Assembly (NCBI GenBank): GCA_964595785.1
Contig: CAZQRO010000077.1
Coordinates: 1 to 9,734 of the forward strand
Reading direction: 5' to 3'
From: Bovifimicola sp964595785
GTDB lineage: Bacteria; Bacillota; Clostridia; Lachnospirales; Lachnospiraceae
Length of the DNA: 9,734 bases
The notes beneath the pieces are model-generated. The model was not told the DNA's origin. It made no database searches and worked only from the letters and a program-made list of their open reading frames with translations. Made by a program: the position numbers and the translations under genes. Positions 5,626 through 9,734 of the stretch are shown here, in pieces (position 1 is the first letter of the stretch; each line of letters begins with the position of its first letter).

Positions 5626-6840
5626 TTACATTTTCTTAATTCTGTCAAGTGCTTCTAATGTATTCTCATAACTTCCAAATGCAGTAAGTCTGAAGTATCC
5701 CTCACCGCTTGGTCCGAATCCTGAACCAGGTGTACCGACTACATTTGCTTTTTCGAGAAGTGCATCAAAGAAATCCCATGATGTCATGTTATTAGGTGTC
5801 TGCAACCAGATATACGGTGCATTTATACCACCTGCTACTGTATAGCCTGCTGCTGCAAGTCCCTCACGAATGACTTTTGCATTATTCATATAATAAGCCA
5901 CCTGCTCTGCTGTCTGTTTCTTTCCTTCTGTACTATATACTGCTTCACCGGCTCTCTGGATAATATAAGGTGCCCCATTGAATTTTGTTCCATGTCTTCT
6001 TGCCCATAAACTGTGAAGAGTAACACCACCAGATTTTAACTCTTTAGGAATAACTGTAAATCCAAGTCTTGTTCCTGTAAAACCTGCATTTTTAGAGAAA
6101 CTTCTAAGTTCTATTGCACATGCTTTAGCACCTTCACATTCATAGATTGAATGAGGTACATTTTCCTCGGAAATATATGCTTCATATGCGGCATCATAGA
6201 TAATTACAGCACTAGTCTTTAATGCATAATCAACCCATTTCTGCAATTCATCTTTAGTAATCGTTGCACCTGTAGGATTATTAGGAAAACAAAGATAGAT
6301 AATGTCAGGTTTTTCCTTAGGAAGTTCCGGTGCAAAATTAGTTGCTGCCGTGCAAGGCATATATATAACATTGCTCCATTTCTGTTCTGCTTCGATGTAA
6401 TCACCTGTTCTTCCTGCCATTGCATTTGTGTCAACATATACAGGTTAAACCGGGTCACAAACAGCAATCTTATTATCAATCGAAAAAATATCTCCGATAT
6501 TACCCGAATCACTCTTTGCTCCGTCACTTACAAATATTTCATCTATCGCTATATCCACGCCTCTTGCCTTATAATCGTTATCTGCAATCGCCTGTCTTAA
6601 AAATTCATATCCGAGGTCAGGTGCATATCCCTTAAATGTATCTGCGCAGCTCATATCATCTACTGCTTCATGTAAAGCGTCTATAACTGCCGTTGCAAGC
6701 GGCAGTGTAACATCACCGATACCAAGGCTGATAACTTTTTTATCAGGATGTGTTTCCTTAAATTCCCTTGACTTCTTACCTACTGTGGAAAACAAATAAC
6801 TTCCCGGCAATTTCAAATAATTATCATTAATTTTAAACAT
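5626..6840 (-). pseudogene. dapL: LL-diaminopimelate aminotransferase, interrupted by one in-frame TAA
   Basis: DapL converts tetrahydrodipicolinate and glutamate to LL-diaminopimelate in one step of the lysine and peptidoglycan pathway. It is a PLP-dependent fold-type I aminotransferase. Counting through the stop, the frame has 404 codons, the normal length. It opens with MFKINDNYLKLPGSYLF, typical of the family, and contains PNNPTG (186-191), YDAAYEAY (215-222, Asp216 for the pyridine nitrogen) and the PLP lysine in SFSKNAGFTGTRLGF (Lys250). Codon 132 (6445-6447) is TAA, in the context CDPV-stop-PVYVDTN, where relatives should have Tyr (DPVYPVYVD). A single TAC-to-TAA change explains it. 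The rest of the frame is intact, so the lesion is recent or an error. A fragment could restart at Met141 (6420), but it would lack the substrate-binding N-terminus. The ribosome-binding site AGAAGGA precedes the ATG by 4 bases. The gene follows the ANTAR gene by 115 bases. Confidence 0.88.
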
Positions 6841-6867
6841 ATTATCCTTCTTTCTGTGTTCATTATA

Positions 6868-6999
6868 TTAATGCAGTATCTGCAATACCATCTGTACCTG
6901 TTGTAACTGTGTTAATGCATAATCTGCAATACCATCTGTACCTGTTGTAACTATGTTAATGCATAATCTGCAATACCATTTGTGCTGTTTCAACCATAT
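6868..6999. repeat. Three tandem 44-bp repeats over the end of the ANTAR gene
   Basis: The copies are 6868-6911, 6912-6955 and 6956-6999. The third (plus-strand order) is the coding 3' end of the ANTAR gene including its stop codon; the other two lie downstream of it, toward dapL. The two non-coding copies differ at 3 of 44 positions. Either differs from the coding copy mainly in the half farther from the stop, while the 24 bases nearest the stop are identical between the middle and coding copies. Since 44 is not a multiple of three, the copies could not extend the protein in frame. They look like slippage or recombination duplications of the gene's end. Confidence 0.9.
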
Positions 7000-7501
7000 T
7001 AGTGCCACTGTCCATACTGTTTTTCTGTATATATCTGTGGGCTTCTTCCTCTGTCATGTTTTTACTAAGCATCAGAACTTTCTTGGCTTCTTCGATAATT
7101 GCTTTCTGGGCTATGTTTCTCTCTTTCGGTTTCTGCCTGCCCCTCTTTTTAATCCTCTCTAAAGCCTGAGTCATCATCTCAAGTGTATTAAGTAAATCAT
7201 ATGCCTTTAGCGGCATTTCTACACTTACCACACCATCAGTAACTCCTTCTTCAATTTTTGTTCTTGAAGCTACTAACAGCATTTGAAAAGTTGGTGCCAG
7301 ATTATGGTATAAACTCGAATAAATCATGTCATTAAATTTATATCCGCATACTACAATACCATAATCTATATTATCCATGAAAGACATTGCCTGTGAACCA
7401 GAAGTACATACTTATGAAACTCTGTATCCATTTCTGACTAATAGGTTTCTTATTCCCTGACCGTCATTTAATTTAGGGAAAACTACTACTATATCTATCA
7501 T
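6956..7501 (-). pseudogene. AmiR/NasT-type regulator with ANTAR RNA-binding domain, in-frame TAA near the start
   Basis: ANTAR proteins bind leader RNA and prevent terminator formation. In clostridia such a gene next to glnA (called glnR in Clostridium saccharobutylicum) is linked to nitrogen control. Read through the stop, the frame has 181 codons. Residues about 1-110 form a pseudo-receiver domain (IDIVVVFPKL, then YGIVVCGYKFNDM). A basic linker KKRGRQKPKER follows, then the ANTAR domain with AIIEEAKKVLMLSKNMTEEE, AHRYIQKNSMDSGTNMVETA and VLQIM. The proper start is the ATG at 7501, which has GGAGG 7 bases upstream and lies 33 bases after glnA. Codon 30 (7412-7414) is TAA. Without it the protein is intact. 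An internal ATG at 7387 could give a 143-residue product retaining the ANTAR domain, but its ribosome-binding site is poor. It is either a recent nonsense mutation or a sequence error. The family assignment is firm. Confidence 0.88.
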
Positions 7502-7534
7502 GCCTTCACCTCCGGTTATCAGATTGGTTTCAAA

Positions 7535-8863
7535 TTAAAATTTGTGCAGATATTCTTCAATTTCCCATTCAGTAACCTGAGTTCTATATTGCTGCCATTC
7601 CTTCTTTTTCGCATTTACATAATTAGAAGAAATATGACTTCCAAGTACATTTTTGACAAATTCATCCTCTTCAAATTTCTCAATTGCATCACAAAGATTT
7701 TCCGGTAAATTTTCAATACCTTCCTGCTCTTTCTGTGTTTCTGTCATTTCAAATATATTCTTATCAATACTTGCTGCCGGTTTAAGATTATTCTTAATTC
7801 CATCAAGTCCCGCTGCAAGGCAGACAGCAAGAACCATATATGGATTAGCTGTCGGATCCGGACATCTGAGTTCTATTCTCGTGCCTTCACCCCTCGATGC
7901 CGGAATTCTGATAAGCGGACTTCTGTTTGTAGCTGACCATGCTATATACACAGGAGCTTCATATCCCGGTACAAGTCTCTTATATGAGTTAACCAAAGGG
8001 TTAGTAAGAACTGTCATTCCTTTAATGTGTTTCATGATTCCGGCAATAAAACTGTATGCTTCTTTACTAAGTCCTTTTTCATCTGATGCATCCGCAAATA
8101 TATTTTTATCATCTTTACTAAGCGACATATTAATATGCATTCCTGAACCGTTTATTCCTGACTTTGGCTTTGGCATAAACGTCGCATGAAGCCCATGTCT
8201 CTTTGCAATTGACTTAATTGTAAGTTTGAATGTCATAATGTTATCTGCCGTAACGAGTGCATTATCATATTTAAAATCTATTTCATGCTGTGCCGGTGCT
8301 ACCTCGTGATGTGAAGCCTCAACTTCAAATCCCATTGATTCAAGATTGAGAACCATATCTCTTCTGGCATTTTCACCAAGGTCTACCGGACCTAAATCAA
8401 AGTATCCTGCTTTTTCGTGTGTGACTGTTGTAGGATTTCCATTATCATCTGTATGGAATAAGAAAAATTCACATTCAGGTCCAACATCAAATGTATATCC
8501 CATCTCTTCTGCTTCTTTTAACACTTTCTTAAGTACATACCTTGGGTCACCTTCAAATGGTGAACTATCAGGTCTGTGAATATCACAGATAAATCTTGCA
8601 ACTTTACCCTGTTGTGGTCTCCATGGAAAAATTGTAAATGTATCAAGGTCCGGATATAAATACATATCAGATTCCTCAATCCTTGTAAATCCATCAATTG
8701 ATGAGCCGTCAAACATACACTTGTTATCTAATGCTTTCTCTAACTGACTGACTGTAATAGCCACATTTTTCATTGTTCCAAACATGTCGGTAAACTGAAG
8801 TCTTATAAACTCCACATCTTCCTCTTCAATCATATCCATAATTTCCTGTTTAGTATACTTCAT
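7535..8863 (-). CDS. glnA: Glutamine synthetase, type I-alpha
   Basis: GlnA makes glutamine from glutamate, ammonia and ATP in the cytoplasm as a dodecamer, the main ammonia-assimilation step. With the chosen start the protein has 442 residues, close to the 444 of Bacillus subtilis. Visible motifs are MFDGSSIDGF (50-59), metal and substrate residues in PECEFF (129-134) and HHEVAPAQHEIDF (185-197), the ATP-site NGSGMHINMSL (238-248), the glutamate flap in PGYEAPVYIAWS (299-310, Glu302), and NRSPLIRIP plus RIELRCPDPTANPY (329-342). The short length and absence of the adenylylation-loop tyrosine place it in GSI-alpha. Arg61 matches the arginine tied to glutamine feedback inhibition in that class. 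The start at 8861-8863 is preceded by GGAGG at 8 bases; an ATG 15 bases upstream overlaps that site. An ANTAR regulator gene follows 33 bases later. Confidence 0.97.
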   Translation of the reverse strand: MKYTKQEIMDMIEEEDVEFIRLQFTDMFGTMKNVAITVSQLEKALDNKCMFDGSSIDGFTRIEESDMYLYPDLDTFTIFPWRPQQGKVARFICDIHRPDSSPFEGDPRYVLKKVLKEAEEMGYTFDVGPECEFFLFHTDDNGNPTTVTHEKAGYFDLGPVDLGENARRDMVLNLESMGFEVEASHHEVAPAQHEIDFKYDNALVTADNIMTFKLTIKSIAKRHGLHATFMPKPKSGINGSGMHINMSLSKDDKNIFADASDEKGLSKEAYSFIAGIMKHIKGMTVLTNPLVNSYKRLVPGYEAPVYIAWSATNRSPLIRIPASRGEGTRIELRCPDPTANPYMVLAVCLAAGLDGIKNNLKPAASIDKNIFEMTETQKEQEGIENLPENLCDAIEKFEEDEFVKNVLGSHISSNYVNAKKKEWQQYRTQVTEWEIEEYLHKF

Positions 8864-8871
8864 CGCACTTT

Positions 8872-8876
8872 CCTCC
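8872..8876 (-). promoter_or_regulatory. glnA ribosome-binding site that decides the start
   Basis: GGAGG lies 8 bases before the ATG at 8863. As in aspS, it is fused to an in-frame upstream ATG (8878, ATGGAGGAAAG) that would add MEESA. The upstream ATG overlaps the site, so the 442-residue start is preferred. Confidence 0.85.
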
Positions 8877-8899
8877 ATTACATAAAAATTATTATATTA

Positions 8900-8953
8900 C
8901 CTTGGTTTATGCAAAATATTAGTGTCTATCAAGGCATATTCTCACATAATATG
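8900..8953 (-). promoter_or_regulatory. glnA leader with two adjacent short hairpins
   Basis: Between the terminator-like hairpin and glnA two weak hairpins abut. CATATT/AATATG (8948-8953 with 8935-8940) has a seven-base loop, and CCTTG/CAAGG (8930-8934 with 8900-8904) has a 25-base loop. Paired hairpins are the kind of target ANTAR proteins bind, but the loops here do not show the canonical hexaloop with A at 1 and G at 4. No known riboswitch is recognised. Tentative. Confidence 0.3.
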
Positions 8954-8966
8954 TCTCTTTAAAGGT

Positions 8967-8999
8967 AAAAAGGCGCTCTCCTCCCATGAAGAGAACGCC
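8967..8999 (-). terminator. Strong promoter-proximal terminator hairpin in the glnA leader
   Basis: The RNA arms GGCGUUCUCUUC (8988-8999) and GAGGAGAGCGCC (8972-8983) form 12 consecutive pairs (two G-U) with a four-base loop AUGG, followed by five U. It starts about 7 bases after the predicted glnA transcription start, so glnA expression probably requires read-through or antitermination. It could also serve the upstream YitT-family gene, which has no other visible terminator. Confidence 0.85.
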
Positions 9000-9012
9000 A
9001 TTGTTCTTTAAA

Positions 9013-9041
9013 AGAATAACAATATTATTGTATTTTGTCAA
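9013..9041 (-). promoter_or_regulatory. Sigma-A promoter of the glnA operon
   Basis: The -35 box is TTGACA (9036-9041), a perfect match, and the -10 box is TATTCT (9013-9018), 4 of 6, with 17 bp between them. The predicted start is near 9006. The 90 bases between it and the upstream gene show no other hairpin or feature. Confidence 0.72.
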
Positions 9042-9132
9042 GAATAAGGATTAATTTAATATCACATATCATACCTATAATTCTTTTGTCTATTGCAAAA
9101 CTCATTAGCATTTTACTGTTAACACATGTTTT

Positions 9133-9734
9133 TCAGAGTCCGCTTCCGCTATGGCTCTTATAACCTTCACCAAGAATTTCATTTGCAGATGTTATTATCA
9201 TAAAAGCATCTTCATCTGTCTCATTGACGATTTCCTTTGCCTTCGGAAGCTGCTGTTTTCTGATTGCACACATTATTACTTTCTTTTCTGTATTTCTATA
9301 TGCACCATATCCCTTAAGATATGTTACTCCCACCTCTAATTCCTCTAGAAATTTTTTCACTAATTCAGTTTCACTCTTTTCAGATTTAGATATTATATAT
9401 AATAATTTGGCTTCATCTTTTCCATATAAGACAACATCTAACAGAGTTGATGTAGCAATTACGGCGATGGCTGAATAGAGAGCTTCATCAACATTTCTAA
9501 ATATTAATACATATGCACTTACAACAGCTATATCTACAACTAGAAATATCCTTCCTGTTTTGATATGCTTGTGCCGTATTTTTATCAAACGTACTACAAT
9601 ATCTGTTCCACCAGTTGTTGCTCCTGCTTTAAAAATTATTCCGAGGCCTAATGCCACCAGACCTCCTCCTGCTAATGATGCCAATAGCAAATCATCTGTC
9701 AGAGCTCCTGAGATTACGAATATATTCATAAATA
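9133..9734 (-). CDS. YitT-family membrane protein, C-terminal part (N-terminus beyond the window)
   Basis: YitT-family proteins are multi-pass inner-membrane proteins of unsettled function, usually about 280-290 residues. The window holds the last 200 codons or so. The frame stays open to the edge, and the first visible Met (9729) is probably internal, since the sequence joins the family in mid-domain. Hydrophobic segments appear at about residues 14-32, 60-77 and 82-100 of the part starting at that Met. The diagnostic segment is IFKAGATTGGTDIVVRLI (32-49), with the conserved TGGTD. A cytoplasmic C-terminal domain (about 108-190, the DUF2179 type) follows: LYIISKSEKSETELVKKF, VTYLKGYGAY and VIMCAIRKQQL. 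The gene ends at TGA, about 92 bases before the glnA -35 box. The family is confident; no substrate can be named. Confidence 0.9.
   Translation of the reverse strand, partial: FMNIFVISGALTDDLLLASLAGGGLVALGLGIIFKAGATTGGTDIVVRLIKIRHKHIKTGRIFLVVDIAVVSAYVLIFRNVDEALYSAIAVIATSTLLDVVLYGKDEAKLLYIISKSEKSETELVKKFLEELEVGVTYLKGYGAYRNTEKKVIMCAIRKQQLPKAKEIVNETDEDAFMIITSANEILGEGYKSHSGSGL

Noticed and set aside
5446..5658. Plus-strand reading frame of 70 codons in the palindromic region
   Set aside because: It has no ribosome-binding site, lies across the inverted repeats and the end of dapL, and resembles no protein.
6868..6999. Short CRISPR-like array
   Set aside because: The 44-bp units abut without unique spacers and derive from the end of a coding gene; no cas gene is present.
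6445..7414. Reassignment of TAA as a sense codon to explain the two interrupted genes
   Set aside because: TAA is the normal end of gatA, glnA, dapL and the ANTAR gene in the same window, so a changed genetic code is not supported.
8935..8965. Relict T-box stem I in the glnA leader, suggested by AAAGAGAC and GAATATG also present in the aspS leader
   Set aside because: The matches are only 7-8 bases and no T-box core sequence or specifier context occurs upstream of glnA.
9042..9132. Terminator for the YitT-family gene before the glnA promoter
   Set aside because: No stem with a U-tract could be found in these bases; the nearest hairpin is the glnA leader terminator.

Overview
All genes in this window lie on the minus strand of an AT-rich Firmicutes chromosome. 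It is most likely a member of the Clostridia, probably Lachnospiraceae. Supporting signs are a T-box leader, the GatCAB transamidation route, a class I-alpha glutamine synthetase paired with an ANTAR antiterminator protein, and LL-diaminopimelate aminotransferase. The species cannot be fixed from the sequence.

Layout, in the direction of transcription (right to left). At the right edge is the 3' part of a YitT-family membrane protein gene (9734-9133). Next is a sigma-A promoter (9013-9041) followed at once by a very strong terminator-like hairpin (8967-8999), then glnA (8863-7535), a gene for an AmiR/NasT-type regulator with a C-terminal ANTAR domain (7501-6956), and dapL (6840-5626). Both the ANTAR gene and dapL carry one in-frame TAA inside an otherwise intact reading frame, so as written they are broken. 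A 44-bp tandem triplication covers the end of the ANTAR gene. Between dapL and the next gene is a roughly 335-bp imperfect palindrome resembling a small non-autonomous mobile element (about 5285-5620). It is followed by an unrecognised two-helix membrane protein gene (5147-4377).

The left part is one operon for aspartate/asparagine tRNA charging: promoter (4301-4329), promoter-proximal terminator-like hairpin (4248-4285), T-box riboswitch (4240-3959), a structured spacer with a second terminator-like hairpin (3764-3827), then aspS, gatC, gatA and the first 36 codons of gatB. The T-box specifier reads GAAC, so it can present AAC (Asn) or, shifted by one base, GAA (Glu). This matches the known dual-codon T-box of the Clostridium acetobutylicum transamidation operon. 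AspRS carries His36 in its anticodon-binding domain, which fits a non-discriminating enzyme feeding Asp-tRNA(Asn) to GatCAB.

The most notable pattern is shared by the two operons. Each has a TTGACA-17 bp-TAT... promoter, then a nearly identical 18-nt initially transcribed sequence (AAAGARCAAWGGCGTTCT, 16/18 identical), whose GGCGTTCT opens a hairpin followed by a U-tract. Nitrogen assimilation (glnA) and Asx-tRNA synthesis (aspS-gatCAB) may therefore share a promoter-proximal attenuation step. The ANTAR protein encoded beside glnA is an obvious candidate antiterminator, but this is inference.
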